Source: an uncultured Fibrobacter sp.
GTDB taxonomy: Bacteria > Fibrobacterota > Fibrobacteria > Fibrobacterales > Fibrobacteraceae
Length of the DNA stretch: 6,660 nt
Assembly (NCBI RefSeq): GCF_937877005.1
Contig: NZ_CALEFV010000032.1
Span: forward strand, 1 to 6,660
Direction: 5' to 3'
Part shown: positions 1 to 6,133 of the stretch, piece by piece
How positions within the stretch are numbered: the stretch's first letter is position 1
Layout: each line of letters opens with the position of its first letter
Made by a program: the position numbers and the translations under genes
Notes under the pieces: model-generated
Databases searched by the model: none
Seen by the model: the letters and a program-made list of their open reading frames with translations, nothing else
What the model was told of the DNA's origin: nothing

Positions 1-818
1 GCGTTCAGGCCGCATTCGGTGAGAAGCAGGAACGGCGTGCCTTCGGGCTGTTCCTTGATGTAGTTCACCATCTGGCCGGTGCTGCCCACGTAGTCGCTGA
101 GGAGGGCAACGCCCGGGTGACATTCGGGGTGGCTCACCACCTTGAGGCCCGGGTTCTGGCTGCGGAAAAAGTTGATGAGCTCGGAATCGTAGGTCTCGTG
201 AACGTAGCAGCAACCGCTGTGGAGCACGATTTCTTTCTTGATGCCGCGCTTCTGCATTTCGTCGATGAGGTTCTGTCCCATGAGTCCGTCGGGAACGAAC
301 ACGATCTTGTCGTTTTCGAGACTAGAGACAATCTTCATCACGTTGCTGCTGGTGACGCACACGTCGCAGTTCGCCTTCACGTCGGCGGTGGTGTTGATGT
401 AGCACACGAAGGTGTGGTCGGGGTACTTTTCGCGGAGAGCCTTGACCTCGGCGCCGGTAATGGAGTCGGCGAGGCTGCAACCCGTAAGCGGTCCCGGAAT
501 GAGCACGTCCTTGGTGGGGTTCAGAATTTTGGCGGTTTCGCCCATAAAGCGCACGGCAGAGAACACGATCGTCTTGGCGCTCACCTTGGTGGCGTCCTGG
601 CTCAGCTTGAAACTGTCGCCGTCGTAGTCGGCAACGCCCAGAATGATTTCGGGGGCCACATAGCTGTGGGCGAGAATCACGGCGTCGCGTTCCTTTTTCA
701 GCTCGTTGATTTCGTTGATGAGGGGGAGCATCTGTTCGCACTTTTCCATGGAATAAGTGCAGAGGACGGCACCGGGTTGAATGGTGCTGAGACGTTTGTA
801 AAGTTCTTCTGCGGTCAT
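1..818 (-). CDS. nadA: Quinolinate synthase NadA, N-terminal part (runs off left edge)
   Basis: Quinolinate synthase condenses iminoaspartate with dihydroxyacetone phosphate to give quinolinate in de novo NAD synthesis; it is a cytosolic [4Fe-4S] enzyme. Reading the minus strand from the ATG at 818 gives 272 open codons with no stop before the window edge. Family motifs run in order: AHSYVAPEI (about residues 50-58), a GDS motif (67-69), RFMGETAKILNP (90-101), TGCSLAD (112-118), YINTTADVKA (140-149), TSSN (156-159) and GCCYVHE (202-208). Cys114 and Cys204 match the first two cluster ligands; the third, near the C-terminus, would lie outside the window. The family is usually 300-370 residues, so roughly 30-100 are missing. 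No Shine-Dalgarno sequence precedes the ATG, but a TATATTTA box sits 5 nt upstream. It is transcribed divergently from the B12 receptor gene. The identification is firm; the exact start is likely but unproven. Confidence 0.95.
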   Translation of the reverse strand, partial: MTAEELYKRLSTIQPGAVLCTYSMEKCEQMLPLINEINELKKERDAVILAHSYVAPEIILGVADYDGDSFKLSQDATKVSAKTIVFSAVRFMGETAKILNPTKDVLIPGPLTGCSLADSITGAEVKALREKYPDHTFVCYINTTADVKANCDVCVTSSNVMKIVSSLENDKIVFVPDGLMGQNLIDEMQKRGIKKEIVLHSGCCYVHETYDSELINFFRSQNPGLKVVSHPECHPGVALLSDYVGSTGQMVNYIKEQPEGTPFLLLTECGLN

Positions 819-823
819 GAGCA

Positions 824-831
824 TAAATATA
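824..831 (-). promoter_or_regulatory. Putative -10/-7 promoter box for nadA
   Basis: The minus strand reads TATATTTA here, ending 5 nt before the nadA ATG at 818. It resembles the TAnnTTTG element known for the FCB primary sigma factor. If it is the promoter, transcription would start at or within a few bases of the ATG, giving a leaderless mRNA. I see no convincing upstream -33/-35 element. The assignment rests on position and on similar boxes before other genes in this window. Confidence 0.5.
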
Positions 832-852
832 GAAAATTGCAAAAATATTCCT

Positions 853-860
853 ATATTTGT
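853..860 (+). promoter_or_regulatory. Putative promoter box for the riboswitch and B12 uptake genes
   Basis: TATATTTG matches the FCB-type TAnnTTTG promoter element exactly. It ends 9 nt before the first base of the riboswitch's outer stem at 870, which is where a transcript carrying the complete aptamer should begin. This is the best-supported promoter in the window because the RNA it must produce has a recognisable 5' end. No clear -33/-35 element is visible; a TTGC at 837-840 is too close to serve as a standard -35. Confidence 0.6.
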
Positions 861-867
861 GTACAAA

Positions 868-1076
868 AAGTTTCCTGTGCCCTGAAAAGCCCATGGGTAA
901 GCTGCCGAAAGGAAGTTGCTCAAGGAGAGAATCCCGTGAAAACCGGGAACGGTCGCGCCGCTGTAAGGGAGGACGAAACCGGCATGAACCAATGCATGGA
1001 AACCGCAAGGGACTACATGTGTGAAGGAGCCGGAAGTAGATTGAGCCCCGAGTCAGAAGAACTGTGGGAAACGCTA
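868..1076 (+). promoter_or_regulatory. Cobalamin (B12) riboswitch
   Basis: This leader has the architecture of the cobalamin riboswitch, which binds adenosyl- or other cobalamins and lowers expression of uptake genes. The outer stem P1 pairs GTTTCC (870-875) with GGAAAC (1067-1072). A core hairpin pairs TCCCG (932-936) with CGGGA (944-948). It is followed by the conserved segment CGGTCGCGCCGCTGTAA (950-966). Another stem pairs CCGGC (979-983) with GCCGG (1029-1033). The 3' B12 box is AGTCAGAAGAACTG (1051-1064), which differs from the common form (AGACCTG) by having A where the first C of CCTG is usual. No hairpin plus U-tract lies between P1 and the receptor ATG at 1088, and the Shine-Dalgarno site is only 8 nt past P1, so control of translation is more likely than transcription termination. 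Boundaries are approximate. Confidence 0.93.
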
Positions 1077-1079
1077 TTT

Positions 1080-1084
1080 GAGGA
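1080..1084 (+). promoter_or_regulatory. Shine-Dalgarno site of the B12 receptor gene
   Basis: GAGGA lies 3 nt before the ATG at 1088 and just downstream of riboswitch stem P1. It supports that start over the later in-frame ATG at 1121, which would cut the signal peptide. AGGAA (1081-1085) can pair with TTCCT (872-876) inside the 5' strand of P1, so competition between these pairings is possible; this is an inference from complementarity only. Confidence 0.65.
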
Positions 1085-1087
1085 ACG

Positions 1088-3079
1088 ATGCGAACGACGT
1101 CATTCTACAAAGCCGCTTTGATGGCGGTCTTTTGGTGCTGTGCATGGGGTGAACCTGTGCAGGATCTCGGCGTAACCGAAGTGGTAACCGAGAGTGATGC
1201 CGTTTTAGAAAAGAATGCGAATTACACTGAAATAACTTCCGCTGCATGGGAAGGTAAGTCGCTGTCGGCGGCGGACCTGCTTTCTTCGCTTCCTGGAATT
1301 CAGTCGTACAAGCAGGGCGGACTCGGTAGTTTTCAGACTGTCTCGATACGGGGAATTGCGGCGCGCAACATTCTAGTTTGCGTTGACGGAGTCCCCTTAA
1401 ACGATGCAAGCGGCGGGGCCGTGAACCTGGGTTCCATCGACTTGAATCAGATGGAAAAGGTGGAAGTCTACAAGGGAAATGTGCCGACGAAGTTCGGTGT
1501 GTCGGGCTTAGGTGGGGCCATCAACTTTGTCACGAAGAACGCGGTAAAAAAGGGTGGGCGCATCTTGGGTGCTTACGGGAGTCACAATACTTGGGAGGGT
1601 TCTTTCCAGGTGGCCGCGCCCGTGACCGACAGCGTCATGTTCGCGTCTTCTTTTGCGACGAGACATTCCGACAACGATTACGAATATACCAATCGAAACG
1701 GTACGCAGTATAACGATGATGACGACTACACGTCGACGCGAGAAAATGCACAGTACACTGATGTATCGGGCAATGTGCAGTTCCGCTTCTTGCATAGGAA
1801 CGGTTACTTCTCGACGGTGTCCGTAACGGCATCGCGCTACGAAGGCGGCAATCCGGGCCGAGAAGAGCAACAGACCAAGGTTGCGAAGTTCGTCGGGGAA
1901 TCGGCATTGCTGCGCTACGGGCTCGAATCGGTCGGCTATTTTGACGATAAGCTCTTCCTGTATGGTGGACTTTCGGCAAGGTTCGACAAGAATGTCTCTA
2001 GCGCCTATTTCCCGCTGGATCACATAGGCTATACCAACAACGAGTATCTGGAATACGGTGCGGCGACTTACAAGGTGGTTCCTGAAGTTTCGGCGGAATT
2101 TACGCCGATAACGAGCTTGAAGGGTTCCGCCCGCATCGCGGGCGAGTGGGAACGCGCCGAAGCTCGCGGAGTCTCGAAGGAATGGGCTCTAGACCGGTTT
2201 TCGTTCCTTACCTCAGGCGATTTGTATTATCAGATTTTTAAGTATGCGGGCCTGGGTACCGAAGGTTCTATACATTTGCTGAAAGATAGGTTGGACGGGG
2301 GAACGTTCGTATTGCCTACAGGGGGGAGAACTCTGGAAGACGCTGCCGAACGTGATGCGACGATTTCGGGAAGGCTCTATACGCGCTTGGGGACAAATGA
2401 GTTTCCATTGATGGGTGAAATTTCGATGGGACGTTTTTACCAGCAGCCTGCGCTGATGGAACTTTACGGAACATTCCCCGGCGCCATTTCAAATCCGAAT
2501 CTCAAACGTGAAAAGGCGACCCGGTTCGAAGCTGCGGCACAATATGAGTTCCCTGGAAAAAGGACGCATTTGCGCGGAGCGTATTTCGAAACACATCTGG
2601 AAGATGGCATCTGCTGGGTTATCGTGCTGGAACACTTGCGAGCCGAAAATATATCACGCTCACTTGTGCGCGGAACGGAATTTGAATTGACCAGTAGTCC
2701 ATCGAAGTTTTTGGATGTTGTGCTTCGTGCGACTATCCAAAAGACTGAAAATCGATCAAAGATGGATGCGTACAAGGGTAACATGCTTCCTGGCGAACCG
2801 GAACACTCCTACTTCGCCGAAGCGACTCTTCATTTGCCGCTACGCTTTGATTTTGCGTGGACTTCGGAGTGGCGAAGTGTCTTGTATAGTGACCGAGCCA
2901 ATCGTATGGACCAGCCTGCGGTGGCGACGCATCGTGCAAGCCTTGCGTATAATCCGTATGAAAAGACTAGACTCACTTTTACGGTGGACAATATCACGGA
3001 TCAAAAGTACAGGAATTTCTACACGCCTTTCCCTATGCCAGGGAGAGAATACAGATTTACCATCATACAGGGGTTCTAG
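1088..3079 (+). CDS. btuB: BtuB-like TonB-dependent outer-membrane cobalamin receptor
   Basis: The 663-residue protein has the TonB-dependent receptor layout. An N-terminal signal peptide (about 1-21) comes first. A plug domain (about 40-150) follows, with SAADLLSSLPGIQ (60-72), SIRGI (86-90), VDGVPLND (99-106), the VEVYKG segment (125-130) and GGAINFVTK (142-150). The rest is a 22-strand-type barrel ending in FTVDNITDQKYRNFY and a C-terminal aromatic Phe typical of outer-membrane proteins. A TonB box probably lies near residues 28-35 (GVTEVVTE). Such receptors import scarce ligands using energy passed from the inner membrane by TonB-ExbBD. The cobalamin assignment comes mainly from the B12 riboswitch directly upstream; size and single plug also suit BtuB (about 600 residues). 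Acidic loops at 195-197 and 210-213 could bind calcium, as BtuB loops do, but this is speculative. A propeller lipoprotein gene follows after 40 bp. The receptor class is certain; cobalamin as ligand is well supported, though cobinamide or another corrinoid is possible. Confidence 0.88.
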   Translation: MRTTSFYKAALMAVFWCCAWGEPVQDLGVTEVVTESDAVLEKNANYTEITSAAWEGKSLSAADLLSSLPGIQSYKQGGLGSFQTVSIRGIAARNILVCVDGVPLNDASGGAVNLGSIDLNQMEKVEVYKGNVPTKFGVSGLGGAINFVTKNAVKKGGRILGAYGSHNTWEGSFQVAAPVTDSVMFASSFATRHSDNDYEYTNRNGTQYNDDDDYTSTRENAQYTDVSGNVQFRFLHRNGYFSTVSVTASRYEGGNPGREEQQTKVAKFVGESALLRYGLESVGYFDDKLFLYGGLSARFDKNVSSAYFPLDHIGYTNNEYLEYGAATYKVVPEVSAEFTPITSLKGSARIAGEWERAEARGVSKEWALDRFSFLTSGDLYYQIFKYAGLGTEGSIHLLKDRLDGGTFVLPTGGRTLEDAAERDATISGRLYTRLGTNEFPLMGEISMGRFYQQPALMELYGTFPGAISNPNLKREKATRFEAAAQYEFPGKRTHLRGAYFETHLEDGICWVIVLEHLRAENISRSLVRGTEFELTSSPSKFLDVVLRATIQKTENRSKMDAYKGNMLPGEPEHSYFAEATLHLPLRFDFAWTSEWRSVLYSDRANRMDQPAVATHRASLAYNPYEKTRLTFTVDNITDQKYRNFYTPFPMPGREYRFTIIQGF

Positions 3080-3106
3080 CCCCCGCGCTTAAATGCGTAA
3101 AGCCAG

Positions 3107-3113
3107 AAAAGGA
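3107..3113 (+). promoter_or_regulatory. Shine-Dalgarno site deciding the lipoprotein start at 3120
   Basis: AAAAGGA is followed by a 6-nt spacer and ATG at 3120. The in-frame ATG at 3093 has no such site and would add nine charged residues (RKARKGKN-type) before the signal peptide, so 3120 is preferred. Confidence 0.7.
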
Positions 3114-3119
3114 AAAAAC

Positions 3120-4253
3120 ATGAAACAAATGAAGAAAAATATCATTGCGAGCTTAGCTTTGGCTAGCGTCGCGTTCGGTCTTGCCGCTTGCGGTGACGAC
3201 TCCAGCTCCAGCGCCTCTTCCGAAGAAGTCGAAGTTTCTTTGGCGGGTGCCATCTTCACGAATGATATCACCTTTTCGACTGGCGAACTTCGCTGGATCG
3301 ACAAGGACGGCAACATTTCTGATAAGGGACTTTCTTTCCACCAGGATTCCAAGGTGATTACCCACCGCGCGGATTTGTATGTGCTTGAAGCAATTCAGGC
3401 TGACAATATCACGCTAATCGATCCGGAAAAGCTCGAATCTAAGGGTAAGAAGGCCGTGGTTTGGCAGGTTTCCCTGGACGATTTCTCCAACCCGATTGAT
3501 TTGGCCTTTGATGGCGATGAAGCCTGGGTTGCCTTGCAGGCGGCAGACTCCCTGGTGAAGATTTCTACCGAAGACGGCAAGGTTGTCAAGTCTATCAAGA
3601 CGGGCAAGTTTGCCTACAAGGGTGAACTTTCTCCTTATGTCGCCGATGTCGAAGTGGATGACGGCAACCTGTATGTGCTGATTCAGCGTTACACCATGGA
3701 TCCTGAAACTTGGGTGACGACTTATCCGAAGGGCCTCTTGGCTATTTACGACGCCTCTACGGGTGACTTGAAGGACACCATCCAGCTCAAGACCAAGAAC
3801 CCGAAGGCCTTGGCTGTGGTCGACGGCGAAGTCTATGTCGCAACGCATGGTGAATACAATGCTGCGAACGGAACCGATGCCGATGACAAGCGCGGCATTG
3901 AAAAGGTGAATGTCTCCAAGAAGAAGTCCGAACTGTACGTTTCCGGTAAGGATCTTGGCGGCGGTGTCGCTTCTATTGCGGTTGAAGACGATATTATGTA
4001 TGTCGCCATTAACAAGGGCTATGATGAAGCTTGGAATGCCTTGATGGAAGTGAGAAAGGTTGATCTTTCTTCTAAGAAGGTTGAAAAGATCAAGGGCATT
4101 TCCGATGCTTCGGGTTCCATGGTTGCTAAGGACGGAAAGCTCTATGTGGGCGACCGTACCGCCTCTGAAGTCATTGTTTGGGATGGCGAGAAAAAGTCCA
4201 CCCTCAAGCAGCCGAAGGGCGCCCTGCTGCCTTACAGCATCGCCTTGTTCTAG
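3120..4253 (+). CDS. Beta-propeller lipoprotein, candidate B12-binding partner of the receptor (BtuG-like architecture)
   Basis: The 377-residue product starts with a lipoprotein signal peptide ending in the lipobox LAAC, so Cys24 would be lipidated. The mature start, CGDDSSSSASSEE, is a flexible acidic-serine tether of a kind common in Fibrobacter; an acidic run just after the Cys recalls the surface-export signal of Bacteroidetes lipoproteins. The rest shows a repeated blade pattern: D/E-x-L-Y/W-V at aromatic residues 87, 136, 185, 239, 294 and 342, spaced 48-55 residues, each usually preceded by an acidic-Gly turn. This fits a six- or seven-bladed YVTN/YncE-like beta-propeller. It lies 40 bp behind the B12 receptor with no promoter or terminator visible, so it should share the riboswitch. 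Bacteroides BtuG is likewise a propeller lipoprotein that captures B12 on the BtuB receptor. The propeller fold and lipidation are well supported; B12 binding is inferred from context, and homology to BtuG is untested. Confidence 0.85.
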   Translation: MKQMKKNIIASLALASVAFGLAACGDDSSSSASSEEVEVSLAGAIFTNDITFSTGELRWIDKDGNISDKGLSFHQDSKVITHRADLYVLEAIQADNITLIDPEKLESKGKKAVVWQVSLDDFSNPIDLAFDGDEAWVALQAADSLVKISTEDGKVVKSIKTGKFAYKGELSPYVADVEVDDGNLYVLIQRYTMDPETWVTTYPKGLLAIYDASTGDLKDTIQLKTKNPKALAVVDGEVYVATHGEYNAANGTDADDKRGIEKVNVSKKKSELYVSGKDLGGGVASIAVEDDIMYVAINKGYDEAWNALMEVRKVDLSSKKVEKIKGISDASGSMVAKDGKLYVGDRTASEVIVWDGEKKSTLKQPKGALLPYSIALF

Positions 4254-4259
4254 GTCGTC

Positions 4260-4287
4260 ATTGCGAGGCCTGCAAGGTCGAAGCAAT
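4260..4287. repeat. REP-like hairpin between convergent genes
   Basis: This is an interrupted palindrome: ATTGC (4260-4264) pairs with GCAAT (4283-4287), and GGCCT (4267-4271) pairs with AGGTC (4275-4279, one G-U) around a GCA loop. The GTCATTGCGAG...GAAGCAATCT pattern is like dispersed palindromic repeats seen between genes in many bacteria. It lies 6 bp after the lipoprotein stop and 13 bp after the dusA stop, so it may protect mRNA ends or help stop transcription from both sides. It has no U-tract on either strand, so it is not a textbook terminator. Only one copy is in the window. Confidence 0.6.
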
Positions 4288-4300
4288 CTCTAGAATCGGT

Positions 4301-5284
4301 TTAAGGTTCTGTAACTAAATCCATGGCCCTGCGGATCATTTCCGCGGGGTTATTTGTTTTGGGGGCGTTTTCGCCAAGGTACTGGCGGAACTTGCGGGCG
4401 CCGGGCTTGCCGTTAAACAGCCCGTACAGGTGACGCACCAGAATCGTGGCGGGGGTGCCACGGGCCGATTCCATCTCTACATAGGGGAGGTAGGTTTCGA
4501 GCAATGCCTTGCGGCTTTCGGGCTTGGCGGCGTTGGCGTCGTTGAAAATTCTCTCGTCGGCGTCGCGCAGGAACCACGGATTTTCGTAGGCTTCGCGGCC
4601 CACCATTACGCCATCTAAATCCTGCAGCTGCTCAAGCGTCTGGTCGAGCGTCTTGATGCCGCCATTGATTGAAATGTTCAGCTGCGGCATTTCTGCCTTG
4701 AGGCGGTGCACAAAGTCGTAGTTTAGCGGCGGAACTTCGCGGTTTTCTTTGGGGCTCAAGCCCTTGAGCCACGCCTTGCGGGCATGAACAATGAATACGC
4801 GGCAACCCGCGTCGGCGATGGTACCGATAAAGTCGCGGAAAAATTCCCAGGAGTCGAATTCGTCGACGCCGATACGGCACTTGATGGATACGGGAATGCT
4901 TACGGCATCTTGCATGGCCTTGAAGCAGTCGGCGACCTGGTTCTTGTCTTTCATGAGGCACGCACCAAAGTTCCCGTTCTGCACGCGGTCCGAAGGGCAG
5001 CCGCAATTCAGGTTGACTTCCTGAAAACCGGACTGCTCGACCATCTTGCTGCACTTGGCCAAGTCGGCGGGGGTGCTGCCGCCCAGCTGCAATACGGCTG
5101 GGGATTCGAATTCCTGATGACGCAAAAATTGGTCCGGATCGGTGTGCAGCAGCGCGTTGGTCGTAACCATTTCGCTGTACAACAAGATGTGCTTGGACAA
5201 TAACCGCAGAAAATACCGTTCGTGACGGTCGGTGCAGTCAAGCATCGGGGCAATAGATAATCTGCGGTTAAAGTCGATATTCAT
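4301..5284 (-). CDS. dusA: tRNA-dihydrouridine synthase DusA
   Basis: DusA uses FMN and NADPH to reduce uridines in the D-loop of tRNA (U20/U20a in E. coli). The 327-residue protein matches the family length of about 330. It has the TIM-barrel signatures in order: SIAPMLD (10-16), EMVTT (38-42), the catalytic loop NCGCPSDRVQNGNFGACLM (93-111) with catalytic Cys96, IKCRIGVDE, VHARKAWLKGLSPKENRE and the FMN-phosphate-binding NGGI and GVMVGREAY segments. The NREVPPL pattern is specific to the DusA branch. I chose the ATG at 5284 because it gives MNIDFNRRLSIAPML; the frame stays open upstream but inside the cnoX gene. That ATG overlaps the cnoX stop (TAATG), with no clear Shine-Dalgarno site, so translation is probably coupled. 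One oddity is Cys17 where DusA usually has Trp after APMLD. Confidence 0.95.
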   Translation of the reverse strand: MNIDFNRRLSIAPMLDCTDRHERYFLRLLSKHILLYSEMVTTNALLHTDPDQFLRHQEFESPAVLQLGGSTPADLAKCSKMVEQSGFQEVNLNCGCPSDRVQNGNFGACLMKDKNQVADCFKAMQDAVSIPVSIKCRIGVDEFDSWEFFRDFIGTIADAGCRVFIVHARKAWLKGLSPKENREVPPLNYDFVHRLKAEMPQLNISINGGIKTLDQTLEQLQDLDGVMVGREAYENPWFLRDADERIFNDANAAKPESRKALLETYLPYVEMESARGTPATILVRHLYGLFNGKPGARKFRQYLGENAPKTNNPAEMIRRAMDLVTEP

Positions 5285-6108
5285 TAGATAAACATCATCG
5301 TGTTGAGTTTGGCTCGGTACTTCCACGTGAGTTCGTGCTTCGGGCCGAGAACTCCGAACAAAGTAAGCATCGCCTTCTTCGCGGCACCGTCGTTCCATTC
5401 CGGAGCTTCTACGTACAAGTTCAGGAACGCTTGCAAGGCACTTTCAAAGTCTTCGGCGCAAGCGAGCTTGCATGCTTCGTGGTACACGATTGCTTCCTTG
5501 CCCTGCACATCCTTCTTGGCGGCTTCGGCGTGAAAGTCCAGAAGTTCCAGCAGCGATTTTGCTTCGCGGTACTGGTCGTCGGCTTCGGTGAACTTGGCAA
5601 GGACTTCCTTTGCTTTTTCGGTATCGCCCATGCCGAGGCTTGCCTTTGCCCACAGCAACTGCAGCTTCTTGTCGTCGGGGGTCTTTGCAAGAGCCTCGTC
5701 GAGCATCGGGAGCGCCTGGTCAAAATTCTTCTGTGCAATGGCATCTTCCAAGGCCATCTGGAAGCGTGCTTCGTCACTCACGAAGAACTTTTCGAGACGC
5801 TTCTTCAAGTCGGCTTCGGGCAGAACTCCCTGGATCACGTCTGCGATCTGGCCCTTGTCGACAATGTGGACTTCGGGCACCGAGCGCACGCGGAATGCTT
5901 GGATCAGCTGCATGTTTTCGCGTTCGTCGCAACTCACGACGCCGAGCGTAAAGTCCATGCTGGTGGAAAGAGAGCCCAGCAGCTGGGAATACGGTGCGCA
6001 GTCGGGGTACTCTGCAGAAGAGAAAAGCACCGCTACGGCGCGGGTTTCGGAGGCCTGAGCGACCTCGGTCTCAAAATTTTCAGCGGTAATTTGAACTACT
6101 TTAGCCAT
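5284..6108 (-). CDS. cnoX: CnoX/YbbN-type thioredoxin-fold TPR co-chaperone
   Basis: The 274-residue cytosolic protein joins a thioredoxin-like domain (about 1-110) to TPR-type helices (about 112-274), the plan of E. coli CnoX (YbbN), a redox chaperone that holds stressed proteins and hands them to GroEL. The active-site region reads SSAEYPDC: the usual CXXC is lost and a single Cys37 remains, as in CnoX (SQHC). Cys60 in VSCDERE matches the second CnoX cysteine in its LDCDAEQ segment. The cis-proline loop is VRSVPEV (74-80). Later segments include LPMLDEAL and WAKASLGMGDTEKAKEVL. The end, LTWKYRAKLNTMMF, strongly resembles the YbbN C-terminus. It is the first gene of a two-gene unit with dusA. 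A TATATTTG box stands 4 nt before the ATG and no Shine-Dalgarno site is present. The family call is firm from domain order and both ends; chaperone activity here is inferred. Confidence 0.87.
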   Translation of the reverse strand: MAKVVQITAENFETEVAQASETRAVAVLFSSAEYPDCAPYSQLLGSLSTSMDFTLGVVSCDERENMQLIQAFRVRSVPEVHIVDKGQIADVIQGVLPEADLKKRLEKFFVSDEARFQMALEDAIAQKNFDQALPMLDEALAKTPDDKKLQLLWAKASLGMGDTEKAKEVLAKFTEADDQYREAKSLLELLDFHAEAAKKDVQGKEAIVYHEACKLACAEDFESALQAFLNLYVEAPEWNDGAAKKAMLTLFGVLGPKHELTWKYRAKLNTMMFI

Positions 6109-6112
6109 GCCA

Positions 6113-6120
6113 CAAATATA
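6113..6120 (-). promoter_or_regulatory. Putative promoter box for cnoX-dusA
   Basis: The minus strand reads TATATTTG, identical to the box before the riboswitch, and ends 4 nt before the cnoX ATG at 6108. Transcription would begin at or very near the start codon, implying a leaderless mRNA. No -33/-35 element is evident; it would fall within the divergent gene. Confidence 0.55.
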
Positions 6121-6125
6121 GTTAT

Positions 6126-6133
6126 TATATTAG
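6126..6133 (+). promoter_or_regulatory. Putative promoter box for the cysteine-rich protein gene
   Basis: TATATTAG lies 5 nt before the ATG at 6139 and 5 bp from the oppositely oriented cnoX box. It is a weaker match to TAnnTTTG (A for the last T). No Shine-Dalgarno site separates it from the ATG, again suggesting a leaderless transcript. Confidence 0.45.

Noticed and set aside
837..842. TTGCAA as a -35 element for the riboswitch promoter
   Set aside because: It is only 10 bp from the TATATTTG box, too close for a standard sigma-70 promoter or for the FCB-type -33/-7 spacing.
322..1008. 228-codon minus-strand open frame overlapping nadA
   Set aside because: It is out of frame with the NadA motifs and Arg/Ser-rich, typical of a shifted reading of a real gene.
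117..1121. 334-codon plus-strand open frame across nadA, the riboswitch and the receptor start
   Set aside because: It is antisense to clear NadA motifs, has low-complexity His/Val-rich composition and runs through the folded riboswitch, so it is a shadow of codon bias.
3093..3119. Earlier ATG for the lipoprotein gene
   Set aside because: It lacks a Shine-Dalgarno site and adds a long charged stretch before the signal peptide; the ATG at 3120 has AAAAGGA at good spacing.
3414..4286. 290-codon minus-strand open frame antisense to the lipoprotein
   Set aside because: The plus strand shows a signal peptide, lipobox and regular propeller repeats; the antisense frame has no recognisable domain or promoter.
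4292..4310. Hairpin AGAATC/GGTTCT considered as a terminator
   Set aside because: It is weak (six pairs with one G-U), overlaps the end of dusA and has no U-tract.
5285..5398. Upstream extension of DusA (38 extra codons)
   Set aside because: It lies within the cnoX coding region and resembles no Dus N-terminus; the start at 5284 gives the usual family length.
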